A model generated the notes under the pieces. The model searched no databases. It saw only the letters and a list, made by a program, of their open reading frames with translations, and had not been told where the DNA came from. From contig CALCQV010000119.1 of NCBI GenBank assembly GCA_937894795.1, positions 1-22,589 on the forward strand: 22,589 nucleotides of DNA. Reading direction: 5' to 3'. Positions 15,001 to 21,381 of this stretch are shown here, piece by piece (position 1 is the first letter of the stretch; every line of letters begins with the position of its first letter). The translations under genes were made by a program, and so were the position numbers. This DNA is from an uncultured Bacteroidales bacterium. Its GTDB lineage: Bacteria > Bacteroidota > Bacteroidia > Bacteroidales > Lentimicrobiaceae.

Positions 15001-15622
15001 TAACTTTATACTTTTCGGCAAACCGCACCAGTACCTCGTTCACTTTATCCTGGTCAGCAATTCCATGGCGCTGCAGTTCAACATAGTAGTCTTCGCCAAA
15101 GAGGTCCAGCCACCATTTGAATATCTCTTCAGCTTCCTCCTCACCCTTATTCATAATAGCCCTCGGCACCTCGGCTGCCAAACAGCAGGTGGTGGCAATA
15201 AGCCCTTTGTGGTGTTGAAGCACTAGTTCCTTGTCAATACGCGGATATTTGCTGTAAAGCCCGTCAATATAACCCAATGAGCAAAGTTTCACCAGGTTGT
15301 TGTAACCCTCGGCATTCTTTGCCAGGAACAACTGGTGGTAGCGCACATCCTTATGGTCACGGGTAAACTGCTTCTTAAAGCGGTCTTCCACCATATAAAA
15401 CTCACAGCCTACCACCGGCTTGATAACAGGCGTCTGCCCTTTTACATTGTGTTTCTCGGCCTCTGCAATGAATTTGAATGCGCCGAACATATTGCCATGA
15501 TCCGTTATGGCAATGCCGGGCATACCATCGCCCACTGCCTTCTTAAACATCTGGCCAATGTCGGACGCGCCGTCAAGTATGGAATATTTTGAGTGTACGT
15601 GTAGGTGTGAAAACTTGCTCAT
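12029..15622 (-). CDS. dnaE: DNA polymerase III alpha subunit
   Basis: The 1197-residue product is the replicative C-family polymerase. The PHP domain (about 1-280) keeps a full set of likely metal ligands: H8-x-H10, D41-H42, E74, H96, C146/C147 and D214-x-H216. The polymerase core has GPGRGSAAGS (378-387), catalytic D422 and D424 in PDIDTDF, and D595 in KMDFLGL. Tandem HhH follows near 865-915 (GIGGIKGIGENAV), then a clamp-binding motif QVSLF (959-963) and an OB-fold (about 1034-1100). The intact PHP ligands differ from E. coli DnaE and might retain nuclease activity, though Bacteroidota normally also have a separate epsilon exonuclease. Start ATG 15622 puts HLHVHS at the usual place. No promoter was recognised upstream; trxA follows. 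Confidence 0.95.
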   Translation of the reverse strand: MSKFSHLHVHSKYSILDGASDIGQMFKKAVGDGMPGIAITDHGNMFGAFKFIAEAEKHNVKGQTPVIKPVVGCEFYMVEDRFKKQFTRDHKDVRYHQLFLAKNAEGYNNLVKLCSLGYIDGLYSKYPRIDKELVLQHHKGLIATTCCLAAEVPRAIMNKGEEEAEEIFKWWLDLFGEDYYVELQRHGIADQDKVNEVLVRFAEKYKVKVIATNDSHYVEQDFYNAHDILLCVNTNELQSTPSMKDYNDEEVSVKGKRFAFYNDQFFFKTTAQMLETFSDLPQAIDNTNEIIDKVELLNLKKDIMLPHFALPDGMTDQFQYLYDKTFEGARRKYGNVTPEIEERLHFELETIRKMGFTGYFLIVADFISAGRDLGVFVGPGRGSAAGSVVAYCIGITNIDPMKYNLLFERFLNPDRKSMPDIDTDFDDEGRQKVIDYVVDKYGRNQVAQIVTFGTMAAKSSIKDVARVLNLPLSEANALAKMVPDKPGTELKRVMLAPLTGKDSLKEKEQYNNDDIEAVKKLREIAQGKDIKAEVLKEAISLEGSVRSTGLHAAGIIIAPTDLTDIIPVLTSKETNLLITQFEGREIEDAGVIKMDFLGLKTLSIIRDALELIEENHKTKIVIDDIPLDDQKTLELYQRGETNGTFQFESPGMQKALRELKPDRFEDLIAMNALYRPGPIEYIPNFIARKFGREKVVYDTPEMEEYLKETYGITVYQEQLMLLSQKLAGFSKGDADVLRKAISKKNQETLAKNKARFVEGCAAKNGIDTKVAEKIWSDWEAFASYAFNKSHSTCYAFVAFQTAYLKAHYPAEYMAAVMTHSLNDQKKLTFFIDETKRMGIPVLGPDVNESGYRFTVNKNNEIRFGIGGIKGIGENAVASLIEERDANGPYKNIFDLTRRVNLRTVNRKSLEVLAMAGAFDNFPNSHRAQYFHKESADGMTFLEKVIRNASEYQAQKQVMQVSLFGGSSEVEMPEIKLPECEPWSNFEQLRYEKEIAGFYISGHPLHDYALEIESFCKHTVNDLLEENSKANAGVNITVAGIVTGPRHLISKQNKPFGTFYLEDMLDSVNLALFAEDYMRFKHLLSEGTAVLIKGTFQKRFRDSETFEFKISSISLLSEVLENMTRSILVKIDAFLVEEGLIKKLKALRDSNRGTCSLAFEVLDEADKVTVRMVSRVPVSPSFAVQVIKNIKEVEVFIN

Positions 15623-15690
15623 TAGTAATTGTAAACTGTTGCCTCTTATTATCAGCGAGGTATGAATTATGAATTGTCTTCGTAAAAATA

Positions 15691-15762
15691 GGTATTTAGT
15701 CCGGCGTAAAACAGTATGTTGAAAAGTTTCTTTTCTTACTGTTTCGAACCGGTTTTTAGTCC
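15691..15762 (+). repeat. Long imperfect hairpin with T5 tail, flanked by 12-base direct repeats
   Basis: In the gap between dnaE and the glycosidase, AAACAGTA (15709-15716) pairs with TACTGTTT (15737-15744). Inside it GAAAAG (15721-15726) pairs with CTTTTC (15730-15735), and outside it CCGG (15701-15704) pairs with CCGG (15749-15752) across a 4x4 internal loop. TTTTT follows at 15753-15757, as in a plus-strand terminator. GGTATTTAGTCC (15691-15702) and GGTTTTTAGTCC (15751-15762) form a direct repeat with one mismatch. No gene ends here on the plus strand. It could be an attenuator or the end of a small RNA, or a small palindromic repeat element. The remaining intergenic bases (15623-15690, 15763-15897) show nothing I can support. 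Confidence 0.45.
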
Positions 15763-15897
15763 TTTCTGCCAGCTACATAGTTCATGGGTGCATATGCTGA
15801 ATAATATGACACAATTATCATGACTGAGGTTTACGATTCATAATACATCAATAATCACTATTTTTACCATTACTTCAACGCCTTCAAACGGAGAATC

Positions 15898-18204
15898 ATG
15901 AAATCACATTTTTTAAGTATGACACTACTGGTTACAGGCCTGCAATTATCAACCACGGCACAAACGCAAGTCAGGCAGGCAGGTGCCGGCATGCCCGTTT
16001 ATCAATCGGAAGCCTTCACGGTATTCCACAACCGGGTGGAGCAAAATGGCTTTACTGCCACCGCTGTCTCACCCTATGAGATGAATGCCGATTACAAGAG
16101 TCCCGATGCTGACAAATACACCCCCGATGCCACCTGGAAGAAAACGCTCAACACGGACGCCTTTCCGCAATACCGGAGTGACTATCTGATCTCCGATGCC
16201 ATCTACAACCTCTCACTCGAAGAGATGATCCGGGCAGTGGAGCCCGACAGCACCTTCCGCACCGGCAAGGAGTGGAGCGGTGTGTGGACCCGTGACATCA
16301 GTTACAGCATCATCCTTTCAATGGCCCATCTGCAGCCTAAAGTAGCCATCAACAGCCTGATGCGCAAGGTTAACGGCAACAAGAGGATCATACAGGACAC
16401 CGGTACCGGGGGTGCCTGGCCCAACAGCACTGACCGCATGATCTGGGCCACTGCCGCCTGGGAAGTGTACAAGGCAACCGGCGACCGTCAATGGCTGGAA
16501 CAAGCCTATACCATCATCCGTAACTCCATTGAAGATGACCTGCTTACTATTTATAACCCTGTGACAGGACTGGTAAAAGGAGAATCATCATTCCTCGACT
16601 GGCGCGAACAGACCTACCCCCTATGGATGCAGCCAGCCGATATATTTGAGAGCGAATGCCTTGGCACCAATGCCGTTCATTATCAGGCAAACAAAGTGCT
16701 GGCCGACATGGCCGACCTGCTTCATGAGGTTGCCGTAGCCCAAAAACACAGGCAAATTGCCCATAACATCAAAGAGGGCATCAACCGCTATCTGTGGATG
16801 GCTGACAAGAACACCTATGCCCAGTACTTATATGGACGGAACTTTAAAATAGTCTCTCCCAGGTCGGAAGCACTGGGTGAAGCCCTCTGTGTGATCTTCG
16901 GAATTGCCGGCAAAGAGCAGGCAGAAAAGCTGGTGGCAAACACCCCTGTCACCCCTTACGGCATACCCTGTATATGGCCTCAGATACCCAACATACCGCC
17001 CTATCACAACAACGGCATCTGGCCATTCGTACAGTCGTTCTGGCTATGGGCCGGCGCTTCAGTCCATAATCAGCAGTCGGTAATGGAGAGCATCGGTGCC
17101 ATATACCGTCCCGCAGCGATGTTCCTCACCAACAAGGAGAATTTCGTAGCTGAGAACGGCGATTTAAGCGGCACTCAGATCAACTCCAGCATCATGCTCT
17201 GGAGCCTTTCAGGCAACCTCTCCCTGGTGCATAAGGTGCTTTTTGGTATCCGGTTTGAACCCGGCCACCTGGCTTTCCGTCCTTTTGTCCCCGAAGCATT
17301 GAAAGGCAACCGCTCCCTCACTAATTTCAAGTACCGCCACGCTGTATTGGATATTGAAATGACGGGTTTCGGGAACACAATAAAATCCATGACACTTGAT
17401 GGCAAGGATCTCACCAATCATACCATACCGGGCAATCTGGAGGGAAGGCATGCCGTAACTATCCACCTCGACAGCCAACCTGCCCCTCCCGCCATCACCA
17501 ACAGGGTACCAGTGGTCTTTTCCCCTGAGGCACCAATTGTACAATTGACCGGAGAAACGGCTTCCTGGACGCCTGTAAAAGGCGCTGTGGCCTATATAAT
17601 ATTAGTGAACGGGGTAGCTTTTGATACCATCACCTCCACCCATTATAACCTGCAACAGGTAAGCCGGCAGGCCCCCACCCCTCATCTACAGGTGATTGCC
17701 ATCAATGGGGACGGAATTGGCAGCTTTGCCTCAGAACCCGTTGTTTATCTGGCATCAGGTAACGGCAACCTGCATATTGTACAGGCTGAAACCATCGCCC
17801 CCAAAGCGGAACACCCCTACACCGGAGCATCGGAAGGCGGCTTTATTGAAATCAGCAAAAACGTCAACACAACCGTAAGTTTCCCGGTAACGGTGGAAAC
17901 CGCCGGACTCTATGCCATTGACTTCAGGTACTCAAATGGCAACGGTCCCACCAATACCGAGAACAAATGTGCCATACGCACCCTGAAGGTGGACAACCGT
18001 GCTGTAAATGCCATAATATTCCCGCAGCGCGGTAAAGAGGAGTGGTCAGCCTGGGGATTCAGCAATGCCCTCACGGCTTATCTTACCAAAGGCAACCATA
18101 CCATCACCCTCAGCTTTGAACCGGCAAATGAAAACATGCATGGAGAGATCAACCAGGCTATGATTGATTATATGAGGGTTCTGCTGTTAAAAGAGGGAAA
18201 CTGA
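15898..18204 (+). CDS. Secreted six-hairpin-type glycoside hydrolase with Fn3-like and CBM-like domains
   Basis: The 768-residue product has a signal peptide (residues 1-21, ending TTAQ). Its catalytic part (about 85-450) reads as an (alpha/alpha)6 six-hairpin barrel related to GH15/63/78-type enzymes: WTRDISY (130-136), GGAWPNSTDRMIWATAAWEVY (171-191), GESSFLDWREQTYP (228-241), and GIWPFVQSFWLWAG (373-386). D133, E229 and D234 are candidate acidic catalytic residues, but I cannot fix the CAZy family or substrate. A beta-sandwich capping region follows (about 450-535), then an Fn3-like segment (541-620) and a C-terminal CBM6/35-like sandwich beginning VQAE (624-768). GGAG just before the ATG supports the start. 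No SusC/SusD or other polysaccharide genes are near, so it is an orphan glycosidase, probably periplasmic or outside the cell. Confidence 0.75.
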   Translation: MKSHFLSMTLLVTGLQLSTTAQTQVRQAGAGMPVYQSEAFTVFHNRVEQNGFTATAVSPYEMNADYKSPDADKYTPDATWKKTLNTDAFPQYRSDYLISDAIYNLSLEEMIRAVEPDSTFRTGKEWSGVWTRDISYSIILSMAHLQPKVAINSLMRKVNGNKRIIQDTGTGGAWPNSTDRMIWATAAWEVYKATGDRQWLEQAYTIIRNSIEDDLLTIYNPVTGLVKGESSFLDWREQTYPLWMQPADIFESECLGTNAVHYQANKVLADMADLLHEVAVAQKHRQIAHNIKEGINRYLWMADKNTYAQYLYGRNFKIVSPRSEALGEALCVIFGIAGKEQAEKLVANTPVTPYGIPCIWPQIPNIPPYHNNGIWPFVQSFWLWAGASVHNQQSVMESIGAIYRPAAMFLTNKENFVAENGDLSGTQINSSIMLWSLSGNLSLVHKVLFGIRFEPGHLAFRPFVPEALKGNRSLTNFKYRHAVLDIEMTGFGNTIKSMTLDGKDLTNHTIPGNLEGRHAVTIHLDSQPAPPAITNRVPVVFSPEAPIVQLTGETASWTPVKGAVAYIILVNGVAFDTITSTHYNLQQVSRQAPTPHLQVIAINGDGIGSFASEPVVYLASGNGNLHIVQAETIAPKAEHPYTGASEGGFIEISKNVNTTVSFPVTVETAGLYAIDFRYSNGNGPTNTENKCAIRTLKVDNRAVNAIIFPQRGKEEWSAWGFSNALTAYLTKGNHTITLSFEPANENMHGEINQAMIDYMRVLLLKEGN

Positions 18205-18256
18205 TTTAAGAGGGTAAGTGCCGGTTTTTGTGTTAATGTGTTATGGCGTTTTGTCC

Positions 18257-18264
18257 TAACTTTG
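18257..18264 (+). promoter_or_regulatory. -7 promoter element for the GT51 gene
   Basis: TAACTTTG matches TAnnTTTG fully. A weak -33 (TTAA at 18233-18236, 20-base spacing) precedes it. Transcription would start near 18270, only about ten bases before the proposed TTG start at 18281. It also contains the in-frame TAA that prevents a longer protein. Confidence 0.45.
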
Positions 18265-18280
18265 CACAAAATTTGCTCCC

Positions 18281-20251
18281 TTGAACTATTTCAACCTAAA
18301 GGACTCTAACAGGATTCGAATCGTCCTGCTCACAACGGCGGGCCTGTTGGTGCTTGCCACTCTGTTATTCTTCAGCTTTCGCAATACCGTATTACGCCGC
18401 ATCATCAACAGCAAGATCAATTTAGTTGAGCAGCGTTACAATCTTGATATCAGCTATGCTGATGCACGCTTCAAAGGGCTGAACACTGTCAGCCTGGTGA
18501 AGCTGTGTGTAGTGCCTGCCGGGCGGGATACCCTCACTACCGTCGATTCCCTGATGGTGAGTGTACGGCCCATTGACATCATCATGAACCGCCTGCGCTT
18601 TACCAACCTCACCATGGTAAGCACCCATATCAACCTGAAGCGCACGGGTGCCATCAGCAACTACCTGTTCCTGCTCGACAGCAGGAAAGAGACACCCAAA
18701 GCCGACAGCCTCAGGGGCGAAAGCGACTATGGTGCGCGGGTTGCCGTGATAATGGATGCCCTGTTCAATCATATCCCATCCACCACTTGCATAACCGACT
18801 TCCGCATCACAGCCGATCTCGACAGCAACCGCTTCTCCTTCCTCATGCCGGGCCTGCACATACGTGAACGGAACTTCACAACCAAAATCAGTGTAACCGA
18901 CGACACTCTCCAAAGCGAATGGCTCGTTGCCGGACACCTCGATTCACGGGAGAAGGATTTGAACCTCTCCATTAAGTCGGCCGACGATAAGAAACTAAGG
19001 ATCCCCTATATTCAAAAACGCTGGAACACCACCGCGGCGTTTGACTCGGCAGGCCTCATGCTCACCTTCAGCAGGGGTAAAGATGGCATATCACACCTCA
19101 AAGGTGATGCCGTACTCAGGGGCCCTCTGCTTAACCACCGCAGGATTTCGCCGGAGGATGTTGAATTAAAACAGAGTGAAATAGCCTTTTCCATAAATGT
19201 GGATAAATCATCCATTGAAGTGGACAGCTCCACCTTTATCTCCTTCAATGAAACGGGCTTCCATCCCTACGTTAAATACACGCTTCGGCCTGATAAAGAG
19301 CTGGTTATAGGTATCAATGAACCTGAATTTGACGCCCAGACATTCTTCAACTCCCTGCCTGCCGGTCTGTTCAGCAACCTTCAGGGAATAAAGGTACGCG
19401 GCAACCTGAGTTTCCGTCTCCATTTCCAAATGGCCTTCAACCAACCCGACTCCCTGCAGTTTGATGCCGCCCTGCGAAGCAAAGGATTCGCTGTAGAGCA
19501 GTTCGGCAATACCAACTTCACCTATATCAACGAGCCATTCCTCTATACCGCCTATGAAAATGGAGAGCCGGTAAGGATATTCATGGTTGGTGAGGAGAAC
19601 CCCAACTTCCGTCGCCTTGATCAGATACCCGATCAGCTGAAGCATGCCATCATGACCTCGGAGGATGGGCAGTTTTACGGTCATAACGGCTTCATACCCG
19701 ATGCCATCCGCTCCAGCATCATCACCAACATCAAGCAAAAGCGCTTTGCCCGCGGTGGCAGCACCATAAGCATGCAGCTCGTCAAGAATGTATTCCTTAA
19801 CCGCAACAAGAACATCACCCGCAAGGTGGAAGAGATGCTCATCACCTGGCTCATTGAATCGCGGCAGATGGTGACCAAGGACAGAATGCTCGAAGTGTAC
19901 CTGAACATCATTGAAACCGGCCCCCTCACCTACGGCGTTAACGAAGCCGCCCACTTCTACTTCAACAAGGATGTATCAAAGCTCACGCTGGCGGAATCCA
20001 TCTACATTGCCAGCATTGTGCCGAGGCCGAAGCTCTTCAGGTATTCATTCGATGAGGAAGGAAAGCTGCGTGAATATCTGGCAGGCTACTACTCACTGGT
20101 CTCCGGCAAGATGCTGAACCGCGAATGGATCACGCAAGCCGACTACGACAACCTGAAACCCGAAATTACCCTGAAGGGCCCCGCCCTGCAATTCATCGTC
20201 ACTGACACCATCCCGTCTGAGGAAGAGATCATTCCATTTAATAAGCTGTAA
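18281..20251 (+). CDS. Membrane-anchored peptidoglycan glycosyltransferase (GT51) with AsmA-like N-terminal region
   Basis: The 656-residue product has one N-terminal transmembrane helix (residues 12-32). About 400 residues of AsmA-like, beta-rich sequence follow (RRIINSKINLVEQRYNLDISYADARFKG at 39-66 is a typical opening), then a GT51 domain from about 440 to 615. GT51 motifs are complete: catalytic E461-D462 in TSEDGQFYGHNGF, R491-G-G-S-T-I-S-M-Q499, RKVEEMLITWLIE (514-526), E538 in MLEVYLN, and YGVNEAAHFYF. The enzyme should polymerise lipid II into glycan strands on the periplasmic side. There is no transpeptidase domain, so it is monofunctional, but much longer than MtgA (about 240 residues). 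The start is TTG 18281: a stop lies in frame at 18257 and the next in-frame Met, near residue 92, would lose the membrane anchor. Confidence 0.8.
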   Translation: MNYFNLKDSNRIRIVLLTTAGLLVLATLLFFSFRNTVLRRIINSKINLVEQRYNLDISYADARFKGLNTVSLVKLCVVPAGRDTLTTVDSLMVSVRPIDIIMNRLRFTNLTMVSTHINLKRTGAISNYLFLLDSRKETPKADSLRGESDYGARVAVIMDALFNHIPSTTCITDFRITADLDSNRFSFLMPGLHIRERNFTTKISVTDDTLQSEWLVAGHLDSREKDLNLSIKSADDKKLRIPYIQKRWNTTAAFDSAGLMLTFSRGKDGISHLKGDAVLRGPLLNHRRISPEDVELKQSEIAFSINVDKSSIEVDSSTFISFNETGFHPYVKYTLRPDKELVIGINEPEFDAQTFFNSLPAGLFSNLQGIKVRGNLSFRLHFQMAFNQPDSLQFDAALRSKGFAVEQFGNTNFTYINEPFLYTAYENGEPVRIFMVGEENPNFRRLDQIPDQLKHAIMTSEDGQFYGHNGFIPDAIRSSIITNIKQKRFARGGSTISMQLVKNVFLNRNKNITRKVEEMLITWLIESRQMVTKDRMLEVYLNIIETGPLTYGVNEAAHFYFNKDVSKLTLAESIYIASIVPRPKLFRYSFDEEGKLREYLAGYYSLVSGKMLNREWITQADYDNLKPEITLKGPALQFIVTDTIPSEEEIIPFNKL

Positions 20252-20258
20252 GCTCCTC

Positions 20259-21371
20259 TCAATGAGCCGTGATGCTGTAGGCTCCTTTGGTTAATATCAT
20301 ACCATCCGGTTCAGCGTTCAGCAACTCGGTGTATCCATTCTTCTGTCGCCCGGGAGTAACCGTCATCTTTTCAAACTTATAGATATCCTTTTCCTGCTTA
20401 TTCAGGGCCAGCACATAGCTCCCCGATTCCGCTTTGATTATGGCATCCGAGGGCAGTGCATCAACCGTTTCCGTGCCTGCAATGATGGTACATTCCACAA
20501 ACTCATTGGCCAGCAGATTAGATATGTTCTTATCCGTGATGGCGGCATAGCAGTCAATCAACTTGGTATCTGGGTCAATGATAATGCCAATGGAGCTGAT
20601 AACAGCCGAATATACCCTGCTGTCATTCCTCATTTTGAATCGAACGGCCTGTCCTTTCTTTATCAATGACATGTCGTTGGCAAACAGGGAAAGTTTTATT
20701 TGAAACATGGCGGGATTCACCACTTCCATTATTGCGGCCTGTGCATCGATATAACTGCCAATATGGAAGGTGATGTTTGAAGCATAACCACTAATGGGTG
20801 ATTTCAAGGCATAGGCGGCATAAAACTCCCCCTTTTCCATTCGCTCAGGCGAAAGGCCAATGGCTTCAATTTTGAGCTTTAATCCGCGGTACCGTGCCAG
20901 GGCCATTTTGTACTCCGTTTCCACCTGCACAAACTCCTTATCGGAGGTGACCTTCTCATTATGAAGTGATTTAACCCTTTCATACTCACTATGCAGGCGT
21001 TTGTGCAGGGCGAATGCTTCGGCGAAGTCCTTCTGCAGGTCAATCAGTTCATTGCCTGAAATTTCTGCCAGCACCTGGTTTTTAACTACCGGCTGACCGT
21101 TGCTGACCAGAATACTCTTAATAATCCCATTCACGGGGGCTGTCACTCTGGCCAATCCGTCAGGCAAGGGTTTAATGGTACCGTTGCACTTTACCGTAGT
21201 TTCAAAAGGCATTTGCTCAACCTTGCCCAGCTGCATTTGAACTGCCGTAAACTGACGGTTTGATATTTCAATGAAGGGCGATTCCTGTTCCGCCACTTCC
21301 TGAGTGTTGTTGCAGGCATGCAACATGACAGATGCTAAAATTAAATACCGGAACTGTTTTTTAACATTCAT
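20259..21371 (-). CDS. RND efflux periplasmic adaptor lipoprotein (CusB/HlyD type)
   Basis: The 370-residue product begins with a lipoprotein signal (LHAC, Cys20). It shows the membrane-fusion-protein order: a beta-barrel/lipoyl half (VTAPVNGIIKSILVSNGQPVVKNQVLAEI, about 76-104), an alpha-helical hairpin (about 105-165, KRLHSEYERVKSLHNEKVTSDKEF), the second lipoyl half (ALKSPISGYASNI), a beta-barrel domain and a membrane-proximal domain ending GAYSITAH. It would link the inner-membrane RND pump to an outer-membrane channel. It starts 10 bases after the pump gene, clearly in one operon. I see no Met-rich metal-binding N-terminus, so metal specificity is not shown. The 3' end is 7 bases from the convergent GT51 stop, with no terminator between. 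Confidence 0.88.
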   Translation of the reverse strand: MNVKKQFRYLILASVMLHACNNTQEVAEQESPFIEISNRQFTAVQMQLGKVEQMPFETTVKCNGTIKPLPDGLARVTAPVNGIIKSILVSNGQPVVKNQVLAEISGNELIDLQKDFAEAFALHKRLHSEYERVKSLHNEKVTSDKEFVQVETEYKMALARYRGLKLKIEAIGLSPERMEKGEFYAAYALKSPISGYASNITFHIGSYIDAQAAIMEVVNPAMFQIKLSLFANDMSLIKKGQAVRFKMRNDSRVYSAVISSIGIIIDPDTKLIDCYAAITDKNISNLLANEFVECTIIAGTETVDALPSDAIIKAESGSYVLALNKQEKDIYKFEKMTVTPGRQKNGYTELLNAEPDGMILTKGAYSITAH

Positions 21372-21381
21372 ACTTTTCTGT

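Noticed and set aside
10334..15622. DUF58/DUF493/trxA/dnaE as a defence or stress island
   Set aside because: No MoxR ATPase, nuclease, toxin or mobile gene is present; all four are ordinary chromosomal genes separated by terminators or their own promoters.
19208..19954. 248-codon open frame on the minus strand inside the GT51 gene
   Set aside because: It lies opposite the intact GT51 motifs and has no recognisable domain; it is a shadow of the real gene.
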